Shown piece by piece: positions 39,181-48,950 of a stretch of DNA of 64,000 bases. The position numbers and the translations under genes were made by a program. Origin of the DNA: Chitinophagales bacterium. Lineage in GTDB: Bacteria; Bacteroidota; Bacteroidia; Chitinophagales; Chitinophagaceae. The stretch spans positions 62,001-126,000 of the forward strand of contig JAURJU010000064.1 in NCBI GenBank assembly GCA_030832085.1, given 5' to 3'. The notes under the pieces are model-generated. The model saw only the letters and a list, made by a program, of their open reading frames with translations, ran no database searches and was not told the origin of the DNA. The stretch's first letter is position 1. Each line of letters begins with the position of its first letter.

Positions 39181-39522
39181 TTATAGGGTATTGATGCCAG
39201 CCTCTTCGTTTTCAAAAATTGAAGAGTACTTGCTTATGCCCATAATTTTAAATGTCTTATCAACAATTGGGGCCAGGTTGCAATAACCGAGCTTTCCATC
39301 GACCTGCTGAAGCTTTTCAATGATCTCAATGAGTATTGATACACCAATGCTGTTTACCACCTTTGTATTCCCCATGTTGAGAAGAAACTTGTTTTTTCCC
39401 TCTGACATTTTTTGGGTACAAACCGCCGCAATTTGTTCTCCACCAAAATTGTTAAGATAACCATCGGTTGTAATTACCACAATATTGTTTACTTCTTTTG
39501 TCTCTACGTTAAAGCTGCTCAT
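39181..39522 (-). CDS. STAS-domain protein (anti-anti-sigma/antagonist-like)
   Basis: VVITTDGYLNNFGGEQIAAVC...KFLLNMGNTKVVNSIGVSILIEIIEKL has STAS-fold spacing. 4-bp ATGA overlap with upstream kinase gene. Confidence 0.87.
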   Translation of the reverse strand: MSSFNVETKEVNNIVVITTDGYLNNFGGEQIAAVCTQKMSEGKNKFLLNMGNTKVVNSIGVSILIEIIEKLQQVDGKLGYCNLAPIVDKTFKIMGISKYSSIFENEEAGINTL

Positions 39523-39932
39523 AAGTTTTTCTTTTTAATCATTGTAACTGTTGTTCCTTCTTGCGTTGATTCGAATTCCACTGAATCTACCAGTTCCTTT
39601 ATCAACTGTAATCCCCAGCCTCTTTTTCTTTCACCTGCAAGTTTGTTTTCTATTTTGGGTATTTCAACTTTTGATTTATCAAAACCAATTCCCTGATCAA
39701 TGACTTTGATGATGAGTGATTCGTCATCAATGATAAAATGAATAAAGACATTGTTGGTGGATAGCGAATGTTCAAAAGCATTGATGCAGGCTTCTATAAG
39801 GGCCATTCCAATTTCTGCAGCCTGATCATCAGATAGCCCCATGTGCTTGCCGATAACTTCAGCGGTATGGGTAGCAATCAGTTCCATTTCTGGAATGACC
39901 GGCAACTTCAGTTCAATTTTGGGTTTGTCCAT
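39519..39932 (-). CDS. RsbW/SpoIIAB-like ATP-binding protein (anti-sigma/switch kinase)
   Basis: GHKL ATPase boxes: EACINAFEHSLS (N box), VIDQGIGFD (G1), GERKRGWGLQLIKELVDSVEFES (G2). Confidence 0.9.
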   Translation of the reverse strand: MDKPKIELKLPVIPEMELIATHTAEVIGKHMGLSDDQAAEIGMALIEACINAFEHSLSTNNVFIHFIIDDESLIIKVIDQGIGFDKSKVEIPKIENKLAGERKRGWGLQLIKELVDSVEFESTQEGTTVTMIKKKNL

Positions 39933-39971
39933 TGTTGTTGTTTTTTAGTTGTTTTTCTTACATTGTACATA

Positions 39972-42900
39972 TTACTTTTTCTTGATTACCAAAACCGTAA
40001 TGTCATCAGGATTGTTCTCACCACTGAGCCATTCATCAACGGCCTTGATCAGTTCATCCTTGATTTGCACAGCTGTTTTGTGACCATGTAAAGATACCAA
40101 TTCAAGTATTCGGTCATAGTTGAACAAATCTCCCTGTTTATTGGGCGCCTCGGGCAAACCATCTGACAATAAAACAAATGCATCTCCTGTTCCAAAAGTC
40201 CTTTCCTGTAGTTCGAATTCTTCCTTTCTAAGGCCCCCCAGGGGCAATCCAACCATTTGTATTTCCTCAACCTTGCCTGTTGCGGCTACATAGTGATAAA
40301 TTGGTGGCATTGCAGCAGAGCTCATCAATACACGTTCAGAAGAAACCTGAAGAATATTCAAGCTCATGCGCATTGTGCCAAGATCAACCCTTTTTACAAC
40401 ACGGTTCAATTGGCTCAATATTTTATTGGGTAAATCCACATTGATGCCATTCAAACCCGCTTTCGCAATTGATACCATCATTCCAGATATAATACCATGA
40501 CCGGTAGCATCCCCACAAACCACATAAAGTTCTCCATCCTCTTCTTCAAAAAAATCATAATAGTCTCCTCCAATTTCAGTGGACGAGCGCAAAAATGTGG
40601 AAATATCGAGATCCTGTCTCGTTGGAATATTTTTAGGAAGCATGCTTTGCTGAAAATCACGGGCTGCTTTCAATTCATCGGACCTTCTCTCGTTTTCTGC
40701 CTTTAGCCTTGATTTTCGAGACTGGTATTTTCCAAACAAATATATTCCATATGCCAAAAGCACAAAATAGGCCAGGTATGCAATCCATGTTCTATACCAA
40801 GGAGGTAAAATTGTAAAAGACATGGTGGTTTCCTGACTCAGGAGACCACTGGCGTCCATTGCCCTTACATGCAAGGTGTATTTGCCTTCTCTGAGATTGG
40901 TATATTCCTTTTTTGAATCTTTGGTAAAGCCCCCCCAACCCTTGTCTTGGCCCTCCAACCAATAGTTGAATTGGATTTTATCTTCGTTCCCAAAGATGGG
41001 GTAGGCCACTTCGAATGTCAATTGATTCTGGCGGAATGGAATTTTTTGGTTCCTTAAAGCTATCGCGGAATCCTGAAAATATACTCCAGATATCAACGCC
41101 TTGAAGGTGATGTTTTTCTTTTTTAGCGCCAATGATGGGACGTATCTGAAAAGCTTTTCATCCTGAGAGCCCAACCATACAACTTCATCGTCGCCCTTGC
41201 CTTCTGCAAATATTCTGGAAGACAATTCTGTCATGTTAACCTTTTCGAAGGGATATTTTTTTATTACCGGTTTGGGGGTTTCACCAATTTCAAGCGTATA
41301 TAAGCCACTGAGTGTATAAAACCAATTGATACCAGATTGTTCGTTATAGGCAATCGAAAATACCCCATCCTTCACAAGGCTATCCAAAGACCACCCTGTA
41401 TATGTAAGCCTGTTGCTTTTAAGATTCACCGCATAAAAATGATATGAAGAATCATACCCGTAATACTTGTTTGTACCGGCCTGAAAAAAACGAATGGCCT
41501 TGTTGTTTCCAAACTTTTTATCTGCAACCATTTCACTAAAGGTTCCTGTTCCGTCAGGGTTGTACTTGTAAGAAACAGGACCATTGGTGGTATTCAAGAC
41601 AAGCAAACCTGGCTCTGGTTCAGCAAATCCATTGATATAGACCTGTATGTTATTGGGTATTGTCTTTTCCTTCCAACGGCCTTTATCATACGCGTGCAAT
41701 GTCATCCCTTTGCCTGATGAAAAAAGCAACTTTTTGTTCAGTTTACTTTGCCGTGATGCGCTTGTATAGTACTGTGTTTTGATAATGCTCGTCTTGCCGG
41801 CTTTCGTGTATTTTATATTGTAATTGTTTGTTGTTATCAACATGTCATCAAAAACAGATACGTCAGATCCCGCTTCATTAACACCTTGGGGCCTAAATCC
41901 AACTGAACCAAAGTTGTCCTTTGGTGGTATCAACTCATACAGGTCGGTGCCTGTTTTGACAAAAAACCGGCCTCCCAACCTCAACATACCACCAACACCT
42001 CCGTATAAACCATTGGTGGTTGTGAAATATGTGAGCGATGGGTCGGTGGTTATTACAGATGCACCATTGCTGGCAACCCAAATGTCATTGCTCCTGTCTT
42101 CAAAAATGTCTGCCACATAGTTTGATCCCAATCCAACAGCCGTATTTACTATTTTATTCAGTTTCAGGTCTTGGTCAATCAGAATGAGGCCATATTTTGT
42201 GGTAGCAACAGCAATCAACCCGTTTCTTAAGACAGTATTGCTGAGGTACACTTCTCCATCAATGATCAACTTGTCGAGTTCCGGGGTTTTTGTTTTTTCA
42301 AAACTTCCATCTTTCTTGAACAACCAGAAGCCTATGTTTCTGGAAGCCATTAGAATGTTGCCGTTCTGCAGTTGATACATTGATTCGGCCCTGTTGTTTG
42401 CCCAAATTGCCGAGCCGTTGACAAACCTAAACGCATTGTCAATCAACTCAAGCAGGCCGACCCCCCATTGACGAATAAAAATCCTGTTACCAACCCTGTG
42501 CATAATGTGTATGCTGGGGTTAAAGTGCCATACTTTCAGAAGTTTATTGTTGTGGTATTTATAAACTGCACTGTCGGTTTGGAAAAAAACAGTGTCATTT
42601 AAAATAGCAGAACTCCACACGCGGCTGGTAACCTTGTCTTTGTCCGCCAGTACATTTGATAAGGATACATACCCATATTGATCTGCATCATTTTTCTTGA
42701 GGTATCCAAAATTAAAGTTTGAGGCCAAATAAATATTTCCCTTTGAATCCATCCTGATTTTTCTGCCTTCTTCTCCAAAGGGCAACCCTTTCAGGTTAAT
42801 TTTTTTTACGCGCTTGCCATCATAAAGCGCAATTCCATTCAAGTGATTACCGACCAAGACCATACCGCTGGTGTCTTGTGCAATTGTCCAATTGACACCC

Positions 42901-43031
42901 CTCCCGCTTAAGAAGTCCCGGGAGTAGTTTCTAATAAAGAAATTTCCCATCTCCATTGGATTGCTTTGTGCATTTGCAAATTCACAACAGCAAACAAAAA
43001 TGGTCAACAGTAAAACATGAACCTTTTTCAT
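39972..43031 (-). CDS. Periplasmic two-component-type beta-propeller + Y_Y_Y + TM + SpoIIE/PP2C phosphatase (paralogue 1)
   Basis: Signal peptide, propeller repeats, Ig-like YTNLREGKYTLHVRAMDASG, TM helix, then STEIGGDYYDFFEEEDGELYVVCGDATGHGIISGMM...LLSDGLPEAPN...NPDDITVLVIKKK. Confidence 0.92.
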   Translation of the reverse strand: MKKVHVLLLTIFVCCCEFANAQSNPMEMGNFFIRNYSRDFLSGRGVNWTIAQDTSGMVLVGNHLNGIALYDGKRVKKINLKGLPFGEEGRKIRMDSKGNIYLASNFNFGYLKKNDADQYGYVSLSNVLADKDKVTSRVWSSAILNDTVFFQTDSAVYKYHNNKLLKVWHFNPSIHIMHRVGNRIFIRQWGVGLLELIDNAFRFVNGSAIWANNRAESMYQLQNGNILMASRNIGFWLFKKDGSFEKTKTPELDKLIIDGEVYLSNTVLRNGLIAVATTKYGLILIDQDLKLNKIVNTAVGLGSNYVADIFEDRSNDIWVASNGASVITTDPSLTYFTTTNGLYGGVGGMLRLGGRFFVKTGTDLYELIPPKDNFGSVGFRPQGVNEAGSDVSVFDDMLITTNNYNIKYTKAGKTSIIKTQYYTSASRQSKLNKKLLFSSGKGMTLHAYDKGRWKEKTIPNNIQVYINGFAEPEPGLLVLNTTNGPVSYKYNPDGTGTFSEMVADKKFGNNKAIRFFQAGTNKYYGYDSSYHFYAVNLKSNRLTYTGWSLDSLVKDGVFSIAYNEQSGINWFYTLSGLYTLEIGETPKPVIKKYPFEKVNMTELSSRIFAEGKGDDEVVWLGSQDEKLFRYVPSLALKKKNITFKALISGVYFQDSAIALRNQKIPFRQNQLTFEVAYPIFGNEDKIQFNYWLEGQDKGWGGFTKDSKKEYTNLREGKYTLHVRAMDASGLLSQETTMSFTILPPWYRTWIAYLAYFVLLAYGIYLFGKYQSRKSRLKAENERRSDELKAARDFQQSMLPKNIPTRQDLDISTFLRSSTEIGGDYYDFFEEEDGELYVVCGDATGHGIISGMMVSIAKAGLNGINVDLPNKILSQLNRVVKRVDLGTMRMSLNILQVSSERVLMSSAAMPPIYHYVAATGKVEEIQMVGLPLGGLRKEEFELQERTFGTGDAFVLLSDGLPEAPNKQGDLFNYDRILELVSLHGHKTAVQIKDELIKAVDEWLSGENNPDDITVLVIKKK

Positions 43032-43040
43032 CTTAATGAT

Positions 43041-46000
43041 TTATTTTTTCTTGATCACTAAAATTGTAATGTCATCTGGGTTGTTTTCTCCGGATAACCA
43101 CTGATCAACTGCCGCAACCAATTCATTTTTAATGGCCTCGGCATTTCCGGATCCATTCTTTTCAATTATTTCCTGAACCCGCTTGTAGTCAAACAATTCT
43201 GCATTTGCGTTGGGAGCCTCTGGCAAGCCATCCGATAACATTACAATCGCATCTCCGGGAGCAAAACGCCTTTCTTCTAGATCAAAAAACTCCTTTTTAA
43301 GTCCTCCTAGTGGCAGTCCAACCATTTGTATCTCCTCGGTCTTTCCTGTTGCTGAAACAAAATGATAGATTGGCGGCATTGCTGCAGAACTCATCTCAAC
43401 AGAATCATCCTTGATGCGAATGATGTTCAGACTCATGCGCATTGTTCCGAGGTCTACTTTTTTAATGACCTTGTTCAATTGTTGTAGAATTTCGCTAGGC
43501 GCAAAAGCACTTATTCCGTTAAGGCCGGCTTTTGCGATAGAAACCATCATCCCAGAAATGATACCATGACCAGTGGCATCGCCGCACACAACATAAAGGT
43601 CACGATTCTGTTGTTCAAAAAAGTCATAATAATCACCACCGATTTCTGTGGATGACCTTAGAAAAGTGGAAATGTCAAGATCGCTTCTCAATGGCATGGC
43701 CTTTGGAAGCATACTTTGCTGAAAATCCCTTGCTGCTTGAAGTTCAGAATTTTTTCTTTCGTTATCCATTTTCCTCTTCTGAAGGTTTTCTCTGTATTTT
43801 ACAAATAGCCTTACAGAGAAACCAAGTATTGTCACATAAATCAAAAATGCCCACCAGGAAAACCAAGGCGCAGGATGTACCCTGATCGTGAGTGTTGCTC
43901 CGGTTTCATTCCAAACACCATCATTGTTGCTGGCCTTCACCCTGAATGTGTATTTTCCAGAGGGAAGGTTTGTATATGTTGCAAAATGTCTTGAACCGGA
44001 ATAGTTCCAGTCCCGATCATAGCCTTCCATCATGTAAGCATACTGGTTAAACTCGGGGTTCTTGTAATTAAAAGCGATGAATTCCAGGTTCAACTGGTTT
44101 TCATTGTATTTTACCTGTATTTCTTGGTTGTAATCGTCATCCTCGATGTTCAACAATTTTCCCATTTTGGAAATTGACTGAACAATTACACTGGGAGGCG
44201 TGGTATTGTCTTTTATGTTTTCAGGAAAAAAATAATTCGCGCCCATTAATCCACCAAATGCAATTTCCCCCTTGTTGCTTTTGGAAAAACTGAGTGCGTT
44301 GTATTCATAATCCTGAGCCCCGTCATTTTTAAAAAATCCCTTGAATTTTTTTCTGGTGGGATCATATCTTATGATTCCAAAATTGCTGGATGCCCACACC
44401 ATTCCGTTTCTATCTATTGTAACATCATACAGGTACTGGCTGGGAATACCATTTTTTTGGTTCAATATTGTTTGCTTTTTTGTCTTCAAGTCAATCGTTA
44501 CCAGTCCATAACCAAAGGATGGTAAATAGATTGTTTTTTCTTCATCGATATCTGCATAAGTCATGAGCAACAACCCGACAGGATCCAGTGTTGTCCAGGG
44601 AATTAGATTGGTTATTGCTCCTGTTGATTCGTTCCATTTCCAAAAATGCTTGTTGGTAAGAATATATGTTTTGTCCTTTCCCTTGTTAAAAATATACTTG
44701 ATTTTGTCGTTTATTTTTAACAGAGGTGTATATGCTTTCATCTGAAGTTCTCCCGATTTGTCAGCAATCAAAACGGCTGTATCTCCTCCCGTTATTAAAT
44801 CTCCAGCTTGCGTTAAATAAAAAAATGACTGGTTTACAGCAGCGGGAAGCTTTCCTTCCAGGTATTGTTTTGTCAAATTGAGCAGGGGCGAAAAGCTTTT
44901 TTGTCCTTTTGCTTTTTTATACAATATTCTTCCTGCTTTTGAGGTTCCCATTACATATATCGAGCCGATATTGTCCTGGCCAAACACCCATCTTCTTGAC
45001 TCAAGCGATTGAGGATCATTGAGGAAACGGGTAGACTTTTTATTCTTTCTGTCCACCATTGTTATACCGCCGCCCGCATCAGCACCGCCAACCCATAAAT
45101 TGTCCTCGTTGTCAATGAAAGTACCCCAAGTGGTTGAAAAACCCAATGGCATTTCAGAAGGTTCGCTTTTGAGTACAAAATTCATTTTTTTCATAAACGG
45201 GTCATACTTTAGTATGCCCGTACCCGAAGAGCCCACCCAAAAGTTGCCCTCTTTGTCTTCAATAATGTTAAAGTAAACATCCCCGGACACCCCGCTATTG
45301 GGTGCTGTATTTGCGTTGATGTGGGTAAACCTTCCTGTGTTCTGGTCCAGCACCTCTATTCCCAGGCCGTCTATTCCTGCCCACAATGTTTTTTTGTCCT
45401 TTCCCAAACAAACCGACCTTACTTGGCCCGCTGAAATTGAATAGGGGTTTTTTTTGTCGTGTGTGTACATTGTGCTATCACCCGTCAAAAGATTGTATTT
45501 AACAAGACCCCGGTCAGAGCCCAAAATGCATTCTTTTTCGTTTATCTGAACAGATTGGAGAAAAAACATCTGTTTGTCCTGATCATCGCTCTTGAAAACC
45601 CTCTTGGTGAAGCGCTCTGTTTTTTTATCAAAATACACCAGGCCGTTTCCAGAGCTTATCAGCAAATTGTCTTTGCCCACCGCAAGTACGGAAATAAATG
45701 TATTGTCCTTCCAGCGCCCATTTCTGTCTATTGCTTCCGGAAACCAGTGTTGGCTGAATTTGCCCGTTTTAAGATCTAAAACATACAATCCGGTAAGAAA
45801 AGTTGTTATGTAAAGCTTTTGACGCAGTGTATCCTGGTTCAATTGAGTAACGAGTCCAAGGTTGGTGGATTGATGATTGGGAAATCTCTTTCTGAAAGCA
45901 TCCGAAAACCCTGGTTTGTGGTTGATCCATCGATCCCCTCTTCTGTCATACATGGCTATTGTTCCAAGGTTTGAACCCGTCCATATGTTACCCTTGTCGT

Positions 46001-46271
46001 CTTCCATCGATGCTGTTCTCCAGCCGATTGCAATGGATGCGTTATCTGATGATATTGGCTCAAATTTTTTAACACCATAGCCATCATACCGGTTCATCCC
46101 ACCTTGTGTGCCCGCCCATATATAGCCCAAGTGGTCCTGAATAACCGAGTAGGCCGAACTTTGAGAAAGTCCTTGGGCTATGCTAATGCTTTGAAATTTA
46201 TAGTCGGTGGGGGATTGTGAAACAACTGTTGTAGTTTCCAAAAGGCAAAAAAGAAAAAGGGCTAACCGCAT
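43041..46271 (-). CDS. Periplasmic two-component-type beta-propeller + Y_Y_Y + TM + SpoIIE/PP2C phosphatase (paralogue 2)
   Basis: Propeller repeats (GLSQSSAYSVIQDHLGYIWAGTQGGMNRYDGYGVKKF), Y_Y_Y (YTNLPSGKYTFRVKASNNDG), TM, then STEIGGDYYDFFEQQNRDLYVVCGDATGHGIISGMM...NPDDITILVIKKK. Confidence 0.93.
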   Translation of the reverse strand: MRLALFLFCLLETTTVVSQSPTDYKFQSISIAQGLSQSSAYSVIQDHLGYIWAGTQGGMNRYDGYGVKKFEPISSDNASIAIGWRTASMEDDKGNIWTGSNLGTIAMYDRRGDRWINHKPGFSDAFRKRFPNHQSTNLGLVTQLNQDTLRQKLYITTFLTGLYVLDLKTGKFSQHWFPEAIDRNGRWKDNTFISVLAVGKDNLLISSGNGLVYFDKKTERFTKRVFKSDDQDKQMFFLQSVQINEKECILGSDRGLVKYNLLTGDSTMYTHDKKNPYSISAGQVRSVCLGKDKKTLWAGIDGLGIEVLDQNTGRFTHINANTAPNSGVSGDVYFNIIEDKEGNFWVGSSGTGILKYDPFMKKMNFVLKSEPSEMPLGFSTTWGTFIDNEDNLWVGGADAGGGITMVDRKNKKSTRFLNDPQSLESRRWVFGQDNIGSIYVMGTSKAGRILYKKAKGQKSFSPLLNLTKQYLEGKLPAAVNQSFFYLTQAGDLITGGDTAVLIADKSGELQMKAYTPLLKINDKIKYIFNKGKDKTYILTNKHFWKWNESTGAITNLIPWTTLDPVGLLLMTYADIDEEKTIYLPSFGYGLVTIDLKTKKQTILNQKNGIPSQYLYDVTIDRNGMVWASSNFGIIRYDPTRKKFKGFFKNDGAQDYEYNALSFSKSNKGEIAFGGLMGANYFFPENIKDNTTPPSVIVQSISKMGKLLNIEDDDYNQEIQVKYNENQLNLEFIAFNYKNPEFNQYAYMMEGYDRDWNYSGSRHFATYTNLPSGKYTFRVKASNNDGVWNETGATLTIRVHPAPWFSWWAFLIYVTILGFSVRLFVKYRENLQKRKMDNERKNSELQAARDFQQSMLPKAMPLRSDLDISTFLRSSTEIGGDYYDFFEQQNRDLYVVCGDATGHGIISGMMVSIAKAGLNGISAFAPSEILQQLNKVIKKVDLGTMRMSLNIIRIKDDSVEMSSAAMPPIYHFVSATGKTEEIQMVGLPLGGLKKEFFDLEERRFAPGDAIVMLSDGLPEAPNANAELFDYKRVQEIIEKNGSGNAEAIKNELVAAVDQWLSGENNPDDITILVIKKK

Positions 46272-46388
46272 CGAGGGATATTTGATTGATGAAAGTTACT
46301 TAAAAATATTTTTAATCAATATTTACCCTTTTTATGAAACCAAATGGCATCGGTCAGTGCCCCCACCCATTAAGGTTTGAATAAACAA

Positions 46389-47192
46389 TTATACCAATAA
46401 AAACCGATCGCCATCCTTCCAGAACGGAAGCCTGGTGCGGACTTCTTCAAGCTTGGGCTTTTCAAGTGTGGTGGTGTGGATGTCCTCTGCTGTGGCCTTG
46501 TGGTAAAGTGCATTGCCGAGCGGGTCTATCACCATGCTGTCACCAGCATGGTATGTTCCGTTGCCATCGTTTCCAACACGGTTCACGCCAACCACATAGC
46601 ATTGGTTTTCTATGGCCCGGGCTTGTAATAGTGTTTTCCAATGGTGGCTTCTTTTTTCTGGCCAGTTCGCCACGTTGATCAGGAGGTCATACTCCGGCGA
46701 CGCTTCTTTTTCAGGATCAGAAAAACCTTGTTGCCTGGCCCAAACAGGAAAACGGAGGTCATAGCAAATTTGAAGGTTGATCCTCCATCCCCCAACCGAT
46801 GCAATGGTTCTTTTGTTGCCCGGTGCATAATGTTGGTCTTCTCCACCCAGTGAAAAACAATGTCGCTTGTCATAGTATCCGTGCTGGCCACTGGGCAGCA
46901 TCCAGATGAACCTGTTGTAATATTCGCCTTCCTCTTCAATGCTCAGGCTTCCTGCAAGAATGACTCCCCTTTCTTTGGACAGGTTTTTCATCCACCCGAC
47001 GGTTTCCCCATCCATTTTTTCTGCCAGCTGTTCTGGCTTCATGGTAAATCCGGTGGAGAACATTTCCGGCAGAACCACAATGTTGGTCTTTTCCTGAATT
47101 CCCCTGATTTTATTGGCCAACATGGCAAGGTTTTCGGCCTTGTTTTCCCAGTGCAAATCAGTTTGTACTGTTGTGATGATCAGCTTGTCCAT
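46389..47192 (-). CDS. Nitrilase-superfamily amidohydrolase (omega-amidase/YafV-like)
   Basis: IVVLPEMFSTGFTMKPEQLAE; NLQICYDLRFPVWARQ; DLLINVANWPEKRSHHWKTLLQARAIENQCYVVGVNRVGNDGNG. Confidence 0.92.
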   Translation of the reverse strand: MDKLIITTVQTDLHWENKAENLAMLANKIRGIQEKTNIVVLPEMFSTGFTMKPEQLAEKMDGETVGWMKNLSKERGVILAGSLSIEEEGEYYNRFIWMLPSGQHGYYDKRHCFSLGGEDQHYAPGNKRTIASVGGWRINLQICYDLRFPVWARQQGFSDPEKEASPEYDLLINVANWPEKRSHHWKTLLQARAIENQCYVVGVNRVGNDGNGTYHAGDSMVIDPLGNALYHKATAEDIHTTTLEKPKLEEVRTRLPFWKDGDRFLLV

Positions 47193-47700
47193 CCAAAAAC
47201 AATTTTAATTTTTTTGACACCATATCATTTTCAAAACCCCTGGACAGCATGTATTGTCTGGTTTTTGATTGCTTTACATAAACCGTGTTTCCTGGCCCTT
47301 TCAAAGATGCCCACTTTTTTTCAATCAACTTCATCAGTGTTTTTTCATAGGCCGCCATGTCAATTTCTTCTCGCATGGCCTTGCTGATGCTATAGGCGGA
47401 CACAAACCGTTTTTTCAACTCGACCTCAATCTTCTTCCTTCCCCACTGCTTGATCCTGAACTTTCCTCCCACAAAAGCTGCAGCAAACCGCTCTTCGTTC
47501 AAAAATCCTTCTTCAATCAACTTGGAAAGCAAGTGGTTTGCCTCGTTCCAGGTGATTCCATATCCCGACAGCTTAACCTTGACCTCCTGGTGGGAGCGTT
47601 CCTGAAAAGCACAAAAATGACGCAGTTTCACGTAGGCCTGTTCGGGCGTCAGTACTTTTCTTTTAAAACCATGTTCCGCCATCTTCGGCAAATTAATCAT
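47158..47700 (-). CDS. recX: Regulatory protein RecX
   Basis: AYVKLRHFCAFQERSHQEVKVKLSGYGI...LIEEGFLNEERFAAAFVGGKFRIKQWGRKKIEVELKKR. Start could be internal (47682). Confidence 0.88.
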   Translation of the reverse strand: MINLPKMAEHGFKRKVLTPEQAYVKLRHFCAFQERSHQEVKVKLSGYGITWNEANHLLSKLIEEGFLNEERFAAAFVGGKFRIKQWGRKKIEVELKKRFVSAYSISKAMREEIDMAAYEKTLMKLIEKKWASLKGPGNTVYVKQSKTRQYMLSRGFENDMVSKKLKLFLDGQADHHNSTN

Positions 47701-47825
47701 TAACTGCAGTCCTTTTCGTGGTTTTCAACATAATTGGTCGTTTTTTTATCGAAAATGTCAGAAAATTTTGACCCTTTAATACGCTGGTTGCGACTATATT
47801 TGCCCCATACAAACAAGGACAGCAT

Positions 47826-48938
47826 ATGAAATTTATCGTTTCCTCATCAGCCCTTCTCAAACAGCTGCAGCAGATCAATGGTGTAATCGGATCAAACAAT
47901 GTATTGCCGATCCTGGAGGATTTTCTTTTTGAGATTGAATCCAACAAACTCACGGTTGTTGCAACAGATCTGGAAACCGTCATGAAGATCCACCTCGATA
48001 TTGAAGCCAAAGAGGGTGGTCGGGTTTGTATTCCTGCAAAAATCCTCATGGATTCTCTCAAAAACCTGCCAAATCAGCCCTTGGCCTTTGATATAGACAA
48101 GAATTTTGGGATTGAAATCACCAGCGACAATGGCAAGTACAAGGTAATGGGAGAAAATCCCGACAACTTTCCAAAAGAGCCGCCGACAGACGAAACCTCA
48201 GCGTTTACAATGACAAGCCATGCGTTGTTGACAGCCATCAACAAAACAATTTTTGCCGTCAGCAATGACGATCTGAGGCCTGCGATGACCGGTGTTTTCT
48301 TCGAGTTGGAAAAATCCGGAATAACCGCTGTTGCAACAGACGCACACCGCTTGGTGAGGTATAAAATAAAGGATGTAAAATGTCCTCGTACAGACAATTT
48401 TATTGTTCCAAAGAAACCCCTTAACCTGTTGAAGGGCTCTTTGCCAGACAATGATGATGAGATTTCAATTTCCTATAACAGCAACCACCTGTTTGTAACA
48501 CATGGAACGGTTGAGCTCTCATGCCGCCTGTTGGATGCCCGATTCCCAGATTATAAGGTGGTTATTCCTGCAGAGAATCCCTATAGAATGACGATTGGCC
48601 GACAAGATTTCCAATCCGCCCTTCGTCGCGTCAGCATATTCAGCAACAAGAGCACCAATCTTGTTACCCTGAGCATTTCAGGCAGCGAATTGCAGCTTCT
48701 TGCCCAGGATGTTGACTTCAGTTTTGAAGGAAATGAAAGGATGTCTTGCCAATACGATGGTGAAGACATCACCATTTCTTTCAATGCGCGCTTCTTGATT
48801 GAAATGCTTGGAAGCACAGACAGCGAGGAGGTGCGTCTCGAACTTTCAACCCCAACAAAAGCAGGCCTGATCAAACCGGTAGAGCAGGAGGAAAACGAAG
48901 ACCTGTTGATGCTGGCCATGCCATTGATGTCCAACTAA
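47826..48938 (+). CDS. dnaN: DNA polymerase III beta subunit (sliding clamp)
   Basis: MKFIVSSSALLKQLQQINGVIGSNNVLPILEDFLFEI; ATDAHRLVRYKI; C-terminal LMLAMPLM. Confidence 0.98.
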   Translation: MKFIVSSSALLKQLQQINGVIGSNNVLPILEDFLFEIESNKLTVVATDLETVMKIHLDIEAKEGGRVCIPAKILMDSLKNLPNQPLAFDIDKNFGIEITSDNGKYKVMGENPDNFPKEPPTDETSAFTMTSHALLTAINKTIFAVSNDDLRPAMTGVFFELEKSGITAVATDAHRLVRYKIKDVKCPRTDNFIVPKKPLNLLKGSLPDNDDEISISYNSNHLFVTHGTVELSCRLLDARFPDYKVVIPAENPYRMTIGRQDFQSALRRVSIFSNKSTNLVTLSISGSELQLLAQDVDFSFEGNERMSCQYDGEDITISFNARFLIEMLGSTDSEEVRLELSTPTKAGLIKPVEQEENEDLLMLAMPLMSN

Positions 48939-48950
48939 AAAACAATTGAT

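Noticed and set aside
36390-46271. Horizontal acquisition of the signalling operon
   Set aside because: The region looks more AT-rich than the first 36 kb, but so does much of 53-63 kb, and I saw no integrase, tRNA or direct-repeat boundary. Composition was not computed.
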